Source: Sinonovacula constricta (taxonomy: Eukaryota > Mollusca > Bivalvia > Cardiida > Solecurtidae). Taken from it: a stretch of DNA of 64,000 bases. The notes beneath the pieces are model-generated. The model saw nothing but the letters and a program-made list of their open reading frames with translations, did no database searches and was not told where the DNA came from. Position 1 is the stretch's first letter. The number at the start of each line of letters is the position of its first letter. The translations under genes were made by a program, and so were the position numbers. The stretch spans positions 13,802,325 through 13,866,324 of the forward strand of contig CM017563.1 of assembly GCA_007844125.1 (NCBI GenBank), read 5' to 3'. Of the stretch, positions 1 to 11,700 are shown one piece after another.

Positions 1-675
1 TTATTTTTGGTTTTCGCTGTGTGTACACTTTTGATTGTATTTGGTTTTGCAGATATGTTTGCGAGTTTTAAGGTTACAAAATGCCAGGGTTTTCATTCCA
101 CCGACGAGTCTTGTTCGTAATTCTTTGAGCTGGTGTTTGAGATGATTCTATTCAACCTGAATTGTGATTGACAAGAAATTTAATGTCATTCAAATGTGCG
201 ATGTCTGATTGACACAGAATGCTATTGTTTACACGCATTCATAATTATTGACCCGTGTTCTTAAATGGTTAAATGGTTACCTATGTTGATATTTAAAGTA
301 GATAGACTCATGTAGTCTGATTATTGACATTAAAGTGTATAATTTCATTATACATGCCAAAAAACATTACATTTATTAATTATTTATAAATAGAAACAAA
401 CAATTTATCTTTATACTATTATGGAACTATTTACAATGTGGAAGCATAAATCGCCCAAGTCAGTTAGATGTGATGGGCCATTATAGTATTCAGGTTGCTA
501 AAACATAGTGACGTCTCCTTTTGTATGGAATGCTCATAATGGAGCTCGAACTATTGCAGATTAGCTTAGAATTTGTCTCCCTTCTCCATGTAACTGCAGT
601 TGATCTCCCTCTTCGTAAAAATTAGGTGCCCATCCCCTTTCCATTTTCCCAAAACAGCACTGTTGTGCACCCTTT

Positions 676-905
676 GTTGAGCAGTTAGAGTTGCTGACTT
701 ATAACTCTATAGCTCCTCAGGGTGTGGGTTTGAGTCCCGGTTGGGGTGAGAAAATCCATGTTGGGGAGGGTTTCCAGCTAACCTGTGGTGCGCCGGTGGT
801 GCTACCCAGAAATAAGTGTGGGATCTTCCTCCACCAGTAATTAGCAGGACGGCTCCAATCATTGTGACCATAATTGTGTCGGTGTGATGTAACAGTAAAA
901 CTAAC
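676..905 (+). repeat. tRNA-derived SINE, family B, copy 1
   Basis: The head resembles a Ser/Leu-type tRNA: a degenerate A box near 676-690 and a B box GGGTTTGAGTCCC at 725-737. A conserved body follows (CCAGCTAACCTGTGGTGCGC, then TCTTCCTCCACCAGTAATTA) and an AAC-rich tail (AAACTAACGAACAAACAAAA). The same body recurs about a dozen times in the window on both strands. An open frame on the opposite strand here is a repeat artefact. Confidence 0.75.
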
Positions 906-1320
906 GAACAAACAAAAATTGTTGAACGGGAGATGAATTATAAGTATGCAACTTAAAGCTTGACAATTAGCACCCGGATTCCAATTTTTGGACCTCAAAA
1001 TTACAAAAGTTATTGTCTCAGATAGCTGATAAGGCCTCAAAAACTTGAAGTAAGAAGCTTACGAGCACATTTTATCACTTGCCGATTGGCACTTTCAACC
1101 TTAATTTTTGGTTGTAAGGTAAATTTGGTCATGAGAGTTTCAAGTTATTTTCCCTGACAGAGGCTTAAACTCCTGTATTAATGAGACTGAGATGTAATAA
1201 GTTACGGTAATGCACGATGTTACGTAGAATAAAAATCCTGGTATTTTGTCACCTCATTTTAGTGATGTGGGACACAGTGTGTGATATTGTGTTTTGTTTC
1301 ACACTCAGAGATCTGAGCAT

Positions 1321-1890
1321 TATATTATCACATGGTGTGATATATTGTAGTGTGATATATTATCACATGGTGTGATATATTGTAGTGGGATATATTATCA
1401 CATGGTGTGATATATTGCAGTATGGTATTTTATCACATGGTGTGATATATTGCAGTGTGATATATTATCACATGGTGTGATATATTGTAGTGTGATATAT
1501 TATCACATGGTGTGATATATTGCAGTATGATATTTTATCACATGGTGTGATATATTGCAGTGTGATATATTATCACATGGTGTGATATATTGTGGTGTGA
1601 TATATTATCACATTGTGTAATCTATTGCAGTGTGATGTATTATAACATGCTGTGATATATTGCAGATATATATTATCACCTGTGTGATATATTGAAGTAT
1701 GATATATTATCATACAACATGATGTATTGCAGTGATATATTATCATGTGGTGTGATATATTGCAGAGTGATATATTATCACACAGTGTGATATATCGCAA
1801 AGTGTGATACATTATAACAGAGTGTGATATATCATGGAGTGTGATACATTATCATAGAGTGTGATATATCACAGAGTGTGATAATTATCA
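1321..1890. repeat. 35-bp hairpin-forming minisatellite
   Basis: Tandem 35-bp units run from 1321. The first eight or so are nearly identical, and they become degenerate after about 1630. Each unit contains the inverted repeat TATCACA-TGG-TGTGATA, with perfect 7-bp arms around a 3-nt spacer, followed by TATTG(C/T)AGTG. The distal part (about 1770-1890) shifts to a related variant with shorter periods. A 79-codon minus-strand open frame across the array reflects only its periodicity. Confidence 0.9.
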
Positions 1891-2596
1891 CAGATTATGG
1901 TACATTTTGTTTTATTTCAGGTTCATATTGAATGTAATTTTGTTTTACCAATGTGATTATGCATATCTATTGAGTTATAGTCCCCTCTTTTTAGATATGT
2001 GTATTTTGTTTTGTTCAATAGTACATGTATGTTACAAATATCTATTAAGTTACCATCATGATCAAGTAAATACAAAATGCACTACTTTTTTTTAAAAACT
2101 GAATTATGAACTAAATTTGTGGTTTTAAAATTGAAGTATAATTATATTTTGAAATGGTTGCATGAATAGCCTTTTTTAAGCTCGGTCTTTAAAAAAATGT
2201 AATAATGTTATCTAAATACATTTTTTATTGTGTGGTTTTATGTAATTACATCATGAGGGTCTACACAAAGTATAATCTGTTTTCTATAATGCCAGAAAGT
2301 CATTTTAATTAAAACATGTATTCTGTTTTAATATACTAAAAATTATATATAAATATATTAACAAAGGCGAAGAAAATTAAACTTAATCTTTACTAACAAC
2401 CCACAAATGAAAGTACAAGCAAAGTGCAGTTTCTATGATTCAAGTTAATTTTCACAGTTTTTATTGATATAAAGCCATTTGTATGTTGTATAAATTAATG
2501 CTGAAATTACATTTTTATGTAATATTAATCAATATGTTTATGTTGTATAAACGGAATTGTAAATGTTTTTACCATGTTTATGTATTTGTGTTGTAG

Positions 2597-2724
2597 AGGG
2601 AAGCTCATTCCTATCAGACCGGATGCGTGCTTTTGGAAGTGAAGTGGACCTGCAGCCGTACTGCTCATTGCGTAATCTCTATGAGATGAGACGACGAGAT
2701 CTGGACAAACAGAAGAACAGAAGG
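2597..2724 (+). CDS. ARHGEF9-like: RhoGEF exon a (N-terminal segment)
   Basis: The acceptor TTGTAG ends at 2596 and the donor GGGTATGT starts at 2725. The exon enters with two bases of a split codon and leaves in phase 0. It encodes residues 1-42, a charged segment with [17 protein letters not shown] at its end. No known domain is visible. By position it belongs to the N-terminal regulatory region, which in Asef proteins binds APC and autoinhibits the GEF, but I see no motif that proves this. An in-frame ATG lies at 2623. Confidence 0.75.
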
Positions 2725-5700
2725 GTATGTTTTAACATGGTGGTGCCTATCCACTAGGGGGCGCACATGGTCTAGTGGATAGAATTGTAGTTTGTAACTC
2801 CTCCTCTATGGCCTCTCACCATGTGGGTTTGAGTCCCAGTTGTGGCAAGAACTTTTATGTGAGGAAGTCTTCAAACTGACCTGTTGTGTGTTGGTGGTTC
2901 TACTCAGACAACTGTCTGGTCTTTCTTCACCAATAGTTAGCTGGACATCGCTAAATTAACCATCAAAAAATTGTTTCTTTTGCCTAATTTTAAAAACTCT
3001 TACTTCGATTTGGTTGGAAGTTATTGTGTGTGTATGTGCGGGATGAGAAGGGCAATTGAAACATGCTTCACACTGTCACAAATACCGGCCCTAGAGTATT
3101 TGTTAGAACATTGTCCCTATTTTTCATTGGCTTTGGGTTCCATCCTATGCTACAAAATAGCAAATTGCAAAAAAGAAGTTCTTGGATTGCTTTCTTTGCT
3201 TGGTAAATTCTGACAGGTTTGCCTGGTGTCAGAATCGTAGTGTCAGACATGGTGTCACAGTAAAGGCAGCACCTTTTCTGCTTCACATGAACAGTGTCTT
3301 ATGTTTTTTTGTTACATCGCACTGACACAATTATAGTCATATTGGCGACGTCCAGCTAATTATTGGTGGAGGAAGACACCAGACTGACGTCTGAGCAGAC
3401 CCACTGGCGCTCAGCAGGTTAGCTGGAAAACCTCCCTACATGAAAGTTTTCATCTTGACGGGTCTCAAACCCACACAGTGAGGTGGTGAGGAGTTACAAG
3501 TCAGCAACTCTTAACCGCTCAGCCAAAGGCAACCCTGATAGTGTCTGAAGATAACTGAAAAGAGTGTAGGAATGATTATAAGCTGAAAAAGCTTAAACCA
3601 CTTATGGATTTTCCGGACCTTGTAGCGCAATTGGTAGAGCGTTGGCTCCAGGTATGGAAGGACCCTGATTCGATCCTGGGCCGTGACATACCAAAGTCGT
3701 TAAAAATGGCAGTGGTATAGCTCCCTTGCTAACGCTCAAGCAAATACAAGGGTAGTTCCTCGACTGGTTGGCCCGATGTCAGGCTAATGTGAGTCTGTGT
3801 GGTATCTTGGCAGGTGTTCACGGCATGCTATACTCAGTGAAGACAGCACTTCTGCTTCAAGTAGGCACCGTCTCCAGATAACTGAAATACTGTTGGTGGG
3901 ACGATAAACCCAATAAACAAACAAACCTTCATGATTAAGGTTATTTACAGTTATATGACTAATCTTGCCTCTGTCCAAACACTAAAAACTGAAATGCTTA
4001 ATTAAATCAGATTAGTTCTCCCATAGAAAGGTGTCAGGTAGTATGGGTGATTCCAAAAGGAAGATTAAATTATATACAAATCCCAATCACTCATAACTTA
4101 CTTAGCTTTATTCCAAGCTGAAAAAGATTTCAGGTCAAAAGAATTATGTAAGCAATAATGCTTTAAATCAATTAGGAAGGTAGTGCACATTTAGGGGTTC
4201 TGCTTTGGAGATTAGTGAAAATTATGCAATCAATAATGCCTTAAATAGTAGAAGAAGTTACTGTGTATACAATAGTTCTGCGTCAGTGGCATATTTAATG
4301 TGTAAGGTGTTTTGAATGGAAAGGTAGACTATGTAATCTTGTGTAATCATAGGGTTTCATGTTTATGTGTGCAATGGTTGGATTAATAGAAAGACTTAGC
4401 CAATGTTTAAATGTTTGAGAGTGTTTTGTGGATTTCTGAAAATAGTTAATATGGTTGGATAAATGTTTTGTATATTGGATGATTATTAATATGAATGACT
4501 TTTGTGTAATGGATAATAAACAGATTTGGATGATTGTTATGAATTATAATGATGATGGATTGATATGAAGTGGAGTTTAGTTGAACAATTCTTAGGATTT
4601 TAATCTTTGTCTTCACTTTTACTAAAATAACTATGTTGTTGTTATAAAATGCTTATGAAGTAAATATCAACATCCAAAAAAGACTCATTTTATATAAAAG
4701 AAACAAGATTTTCTTGACATCTTTGTGTTGGCTTTTTTTTAGTGTCTGTTGAATTAAGTAAACAAATCAATTATCAGAAAAGGAAGTAAAGTGTGTTACT
4801 TTGAACAAAGAGGTACTCATTTTTTTATTTAAAGATTTGTTTCAAAAGAAATTAGTTGAGTTATAAGCTTTAAGAAGTTGTGAATGGATGAACAATCATT
4901 GGAGACAGTTCACAATGCATGAAGCTGGAATTATAATGGGTCCGCATGGTGACTTACGGCCCCATTTGACGAAGAAGGCTGTTTCATTTGACATAGCCAC
5001 ATGTACATCTGTACTTTTGTCACCTGTGAAATGTCGTGGTTGTAGATTGGTAAGTAAAGATCATCCGCCAACAGTGTTTCCTGTGTAGAACCAGTACAGG
5101 AGAAGTTTCTGTGTGTTGTGAAGTTTTTTGTGATTTTATGGTTTTAAATAAAGCAAGCCCTTTTTGGAGGCTTTGCGGTTAAAGGTGTTGGTCATTTCCA
5201 GAGGGGAAAATTTTTTAGATAGGAGAAAGTTTCCAAATGATGAAAACATTATCAAATAACACAATCTCTGTTGCCAAACACTACAGGCCACCATATTTTT
5301 CACTTATCATATTACGTTACATGACAATGTCTCGTCTATTGTGTGAGTAGATTGTTATATGAAAATTGATTTTTGACCTGAATTTTGAGATGAAATTGCA
5401 GAAAAATACAGACTTTTTCATTAGGGGAATGGGGCAAAGTTTCAGACCCCCAAAAATGGCATTAGAAAAAAAAAAGGCCTGGAAAGTCATTCCCAAATGG
5501 TCATTTCTGTAGTAGAAATAATACAAGAATTTTTAGTCTAAAAATTTAGACAAAATTCTTTAATTTGAAGCTGTTTGTAGATACTATCTGATACATATAC
5601 ATGTCATGAAAATGTCTAATATAAAGATAAAATATAAATTTGAAAGGTTATGGCATATTTAAAGTAGCTGGTCTGTTTTTTATCTCTTGTAATTTTATTC

Positions 5701-8700
5701 TCAGTTTTATTAATCCTGAATAGAACGAGTATAATTGAGTCAGATAAAAACTGTCACTTAAATGTAAACACTTACAGGACAAGTCCTTTATAATACATAG
5801 GAACACACTTATAAACCCTCCCAACTGTTTCTATTTTAAGATGTCCACACCCCACCCCATCAAATCCAGACTCCAGCGGTCACCACGGAAACTTCAGAAG
5901 TCAACATCATTAGTCCGATCCAACAGCATGCCAGAAAACCTCGACAAACTCCATAAACGACGGAAGCTTAATCATTTACTAGGTAAGTCAGTTTTAAATA
6001 TTGGAAGGTTTATAAATGCATTCCAGGCTTACAGGCTTAATATACATCCAATGACAGATGGCATCAACAGTGTTCCTATACCAAGAGCCAACCAATACCT
6101 GATTTGCTGGCTTATTAAAAAAAATAGGATTCCAACCAATAACTTGCTGGATGACACATTTGCATATGAAAAGATTCGCCCAAAACAGTCGGTGTGTATA
6201 TCCTCACGTTTCTGCAATTTTACACTAACGCAAATTTCTTTAAACGACAGCTCATTTTCCCACTTGCAGTAGTAGTTGTGAGGCTGCCACACGATTTTGT
6301 CATACTTATAAACATAAAACTCCTCAGCAGCTGACGGCATGGGTTCGAGTCCTGGTCAGGGTGAGAACTTTCATGTGGGGAGGATTTCCAGCTTGCCTGC
6401 GGTGTGCCAGTGGTTCTACCCAGGCATAAGTCTTGGGTCTTCCACCACCAATAATCAGCTGGACGTTGGTAATATGACCATATTTGTGTCAGTGTGATGG
6501 TACAAGAAAACAAACAAAAATAAACAAACAAAAACAAAACTCATAGACATAAACAAATTCAAATCAGTAATGTAGTTCATCAATCACCAAATTCCTTAAA
6601 GTTGGTATCCAACATTTTGCCTATATTAAATATTCCTACCAACTTTTAACCACTGCCTTGGGTAATTTTGTTATCATTTCTGCTTAAACCCATACTTTAT
6701 TCTTTATAAAGACGATTTTGAACATTAACTTTATTGTTAGACTCCCAACAAAGTTACATAAATGTTCAGTCATTCCAAAACTATAAAGAGCATGATAGTG
6801 GTCACTGCGAAAAGTAGATATCAATGTCAGAGCGGATTACCCGCATCACTATATAGAAGTAAGTTGTCACATGGTTTTCTAAGTTTAAAAATAGCTATCT
6901 CTGCAGCATGGCTCAGATAGGAAACACCTGTTTGCAATGATGAGTGGGGATTTATCCTTGACTGTTCACACAGTTTTTTTGGCATCAAAGAAAAGCATTT
7001 TGCAAGATCTTTTTAGGTACCAATTACTTAATTGGTGATTTGAGGGTGTTTTTTTTTACCAAAAAGTCCGATACCTCCTTAAATGTATCCTTAGCCTTTT
7101 GCTGTATGGGTCTGAGTACAAATTTTTAATGAGGGGAGTTTTTCCAGCTGACCTGCTGTGTGCCAGTAGTTCTACCCAGACAATTGGTCTTTCACCATTA
7201 ATTACAGCTGGACATCGCCATTATAACTTCCATAGTTGCAGAATTATATTGTTAGAAAAAAACACTATCATCTAGTCTGTCATTTAAATCATTATGCCTA
7301 TATGGAATCTCTAAGTTGTGATTAAACCAATCTACCTATCCAAACACCATTACACCGGTATTGTTCCTGAAATCATAGCCTTGTTTTCATTCTGGATTAG
7401 CAGTATGATGATAGTAAACAACCACAACAACAGTCCCAACAGCACCCATATCCACTGTTTTCATAGCCTTGTTTTTATTACATAGATTTTGAGTAAGATC
7501 ATAATGCCATACCTCTCTGTTCATAGCTTCTGTTTGTACCCTTTAGCGGCTGTTTGTACCCTCCAAACTTTTAAGAATAAAAGATTGCCCTTAATTTCCA
7601 TTCCCATGTAACTATATAATTATGCAGCTAATGTTAAGAGAAACTATGAAGTCCTATACTAAACAATGAGAATAAGTCAATTTTTTTTTTTTTTTTTTTT
7701 AAAAACAAACATTCACTGTATATTCAAGTGTGTATATAAGTGTATATATATATTTATATATTTATATATATATATATATATATTTAATAAAAAAATAAAT
7801 GTGCAACTCGTACTCATTGTTAAGTGTATAGGACTACACATTTTGTCTTAAAATTGGCAGCATTACTTGGTAATCTTAACACTGATAGTGACTTCCATTG
7901 TTTATATTCTGTACCTCTTTATTTCAGTCAGTTAAAATCACTGGTTACATTCTTACCAACTAACCAGCAAAATGTGTAGGATCATATTATGACCTTGCTG
8001 ATCTTCATCTGCACCTTTATCATTAACCTGGTCAATTCGTGCTTATAAAGCTAAGCTAAATCTGCACCTTTTCACTAAACCTGACCAGTTCATGCTTAGA
8101 AAGCTAAAATAAATCTGCACCTTTTTCACTAAACCTGACCAGTTCATGCTTAGAAAGCTAAACTAAATCTGCACCTTTTTCACTAAACCTGTCCAGTTCA
8201 TGCTTATAAAGCTAAGCTAAATCTGCACCTTTTCACTAAACCTGTCCAGTTCATGCTTAGAAAGCTAAGCCAAGTCTGCACCTTTTTTTACTAAACCTGT
8301 CCAGTTCATGCTTATAAAGCTAAGCCAAGTCTGCACCTTTTTCACTAAACCTGTCCAGTTCATGCTTAGAAAGCTAAGCTAAATATGCACCTTTTTCCCT
8401 AAACCTGTCCAGATCATGCTTAGAAAGCTAAGCTAAATCTGCACCTTTTTCACTAAACCTGTCCAGTTCATGCTTAGAAAGCTAAGCTAAATCTGCACCT
8501 TTTTCCCTAAACCTGTCCAGATCATGCTTAGAAAGCTAAGCTAAATCTGCACCTTTTTTTATTAAGCCTGTCCAGTTCATGCTTGTAAAGCTAAGCTAAA
8601 TCCGCACCTTTTTCCCTAAACCTGTCCAGTTCATGCTTAGAAAGCTAAGCCAAGTCTGCACCTTTTCACTAAACCTGTCCAGTTCATGCTTAGAAAGCTA

Positions 8701-11700
8701 AGCTAGATCTGCACCTTTTTCCCTAAACCTGTCCAGATCATGCTTAGAAAGCTAAGCTAGATCTGCACCTTTTTCCCTAAACCTGTCCAGATCATGCTTA
8801 GAAAGCTAAGCTAGATCTGCACCTTTTTCTCTAAACCTGACCAGATCATGCTTAGAAAGCTAAGCTAGATCAGCACCTTTTTCCCTAAACCTTTCCAGAT
8901 CATGCTTAGAAAGCTAAGCCAAGTCTGCACCTTTTTCCCTAAACCTGTCCAGTTCATGCTTAGAAAGCTAAGCTAGATCTGCACCTTTTTCACTAAACCT
9001 GATCAATTAATGCTTAGAAAGCTAAGGGGCAGAGGCTTAATGCCAGCAGGATTGGGGTTAAGGTGATTTGCACCCAAATATCAAATTAATCAAGAACACT
9101 TGATAGTTTGACTTCAGGTCAATATCTAAGGATAGAGCTTAGTAGACTGCCGGTTTACATTGGCCAGGAATAACAGAAGGGTCTCCATAGATTTATGTGT
9201 GGTTTTAAGAATGCTCTGAGAAGGATTTAGTTTCTGTAAGTGGTTTTTAAGTAGTGTTGATGGAAGAGTAGAAAATCATGTGTTAACCTATGAATTATTG
9301 GATTATTGGTGGTGAATTATAAGGTAATCATCATCATCATTGTCACCATTATCATTATTATCATTATTATCATCATCATCATCATTATAGTTTTGAGTCA
9401 CTGTGGTTACAAAATAGGGAGTGAACATTTGCTAGTAATCAAATATATATAGTGTTGTTCTTTTAGGAGAGTTTGCTAGCACTTCTTTGTTAAGATCAAG
9501 CTTGGATTGAAATATTTTGTAAAACTTCATATTTCATGTCTCATGTTCACTAAGGTACATGTAGTTATAATGTAGAATCCAACTAAATTTGAAGCATTAG
9601 TAGAGGGAGTTACTGTTTTTCTGTAATGCATGAATGGATTTAATTTGGTTATGTTTGAAAACCTTTACTAGCTGCGATAGTAAACTGAAAATATAAATTT
9701 GATACTGGTTTGATGAGCACATTATCATCTTATGTTCTATAAACGATATCAAATTCTTGATTTTTTTTTTTTAAATCTCAGAAAGTTTAGGAGTTTATTT
9801 CATATTTACTCATATTGTTATTCACATCCATAATGACTGAATATTTGCCAGCTTCCCACATGGTTTGTCACAAACTTGCTCATAATTTGAAACTTTTTTT
9901 TAATATTTTATTCAGATTTCCACATGGACACATTCACCCGTAATGTCATGGACCTTGACCAGTACTCAGATGATTCGGACCTGTCGTTTGACCACTTCAG
10001 TCTCTCAGAGAAGAATGGCAGCATCCGGTCATCCCAGGGTCATCTGACAGGCCTGGATGAGGTATGTGTAGCTCTAGTTATAGCAGTAGCTCAATTCATA
10101 GCTAAAACAATAGCTACATAAATAGTTAATATTTATTATTTTACTACATGTATCATTACTACAAAAATAGCTTCAACAATAGTTACAAGTTAAAATAGTT
10201 TAACAAGGAAAATAAGTGTATCATTCAGGCGCAGAAAGAATTGTTGCCATATTTTCATCAAACAACTACTAAGGGGAAATTTTTTTTTTTTTATCTTAGA
10301 ATTTGTTTAAATGTTCCATACCGGTAGTTTTTTTACACTGAATAATTGATATCATTGATAAGGATATGAAAACTTGTCATTTTTATTTGTTGTCTGTGAT
10401 AATCCACATCAAAATTATAACATTAGACATTTTGAGGGCTGTTTTATCGTTTACTGATCTAAGAATTGGGGATATGGGAAAAATTGGGCAGATTATTTAA
10501 TCAAAATACCTGTCAAAAAAGGCTTTGAATGTTTGTATCATTGTTATTTAATTTTATCCCCGTTTTGCTATGATTGATTAGTGATACTGAATTTCTTGGG
10601 TTTCTTTCATTAGTTTGTTTACCATAACAAAAGGTGACTGTGTGCTTGTAGTATGACGCACATGTCCATTTTACAATAGCTCAGCACTCTAACATATATA
10701 GCTAAATCGCTTAACTACATTCTGAATTCTAACCTTTGTCTCAAGGAAGTGACTGTTGTAATCAAGAGTGACCCACTTGACACGCTTGTTTGGTGCATTT
10801 CAGTTATTATTATTAATTAATTGATAGTTAATTGACGTCAGTATGATGATGAAATCAGTCATTACATTCTGAATTTTAACCTTTGTCTCAAGGAAGTGAC
10901 TATTGTAATCAATGGTGACCCACTTGACACGCTTGTTTGGTGCATTTCAGTTATTATTATTAATTAATTGATTGTTAATTGATGTCAGTATGAAGATGAA
11001 TCCAGTCATTACATTCTGAATTTTAACCTTTGTCTCAAGGAAGTGACTATTGTAATCAATGGTGACCCACTTGACATGTTTGTTTGGTGCATTTCAGTTA
11101 TTTTTATCAATTGATTGTTAATGGACGTCACTATAATGATGATTCAGTCATTACAGATTCTTCTTGTGGTTAACTATGTGTGGATGTCAGTGACTATGAG
11201 GTTATCAATCCAAAAGCTTTATTTTTGTAAATATGGTTTATATACCTCTTGAAGCAGCCGTCAACAGATGTTATGATGATACAATACCTAAATTAGACTT
11301 CTTTAATAATAGAATAAGCCACAATTAATGACGTCAGAAAAAACCCCACAAAAATTCATGTAAAGATCATTATTGTGAAATGATGAATTGATTTACAATG
11401 GTTAAAGTGTCTTTTCTACCGTCTTTATAATATTTATGATCAGGTGAACGTACTTTATTTTCTGTATTGATGCTGTAAGCAATACATATGAGATGTTCAA
11501 TTTACCAAAATGAAAAAACAAACTATAACCATAATTTCTTATTAAGCACCACTTGGTTGCATGAGAGAAAAATAATTTTTTTTTTTGTGTTGTTTTTTTT
11601 TTAAAAATAAATTGCAGCGACCAATTATGATCAATTTAGTGACATCCAGCTATTTGGTGGAAGACAAATGTCTTGGTAGAACCACCGGCTGACCGCATAT

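Larger units (their letters stand above)
1..2596. other. Upstream intron or 5' flank of the RhoGEF gene
   Basis: No coding exon is supported here. The first recognisable exon (2597) begins in mid-codon behind an acceptor site, so this stretch is most likely intron, with earlier exons outside the window. An acceptor-like TTTTGCAG ends at 52, but the short open stretch after it has no strong donor and I do not call it. The region holds one SINE (676-905) and a hairpin minisatellite (1321-1890). The rest is AT-rich with no recognised feature. Confidence 0.5.
2725..5840 (+). other. RhoGEF intron a
   Basis: This 3.1-kb intron contains family-B SINEs at 2763-2965 (+) and 3318-3535 (-) and a family-A SINE at 3613-3928 (+). 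From about 3930 to 5840 it is AT-rich sequence in which I recognise nothing. Confidence 0.7.
5983..9915 (+). other. RhoGEF intron b
   Basis: This intron holds SINE family-B copies at 6310-6525 and 7090-7245, a poly-T run at 7681-7700, an AT-rich simple repeat at 7741-7785, the 54-bp minisatellite at 8005-9030 and an (ATC/ATT)n tract at 9327-9391. The open frames seen inside are repeat shadows or read through the donor. Confidence 0.75.

Noticed and set aside
1573..1812. 79-codon minus-strand open frame
   Set aside because: It is produced by the 35-bp tandem repeat (periodic His/Tyr/Ile text) and has no start context or domain.
3613..3690. tRNA gene
   Set aside because: A and B boxes are present, but the acceptor stem does not pair and a conserved SINE tail follows. 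The same unit recurs several times.
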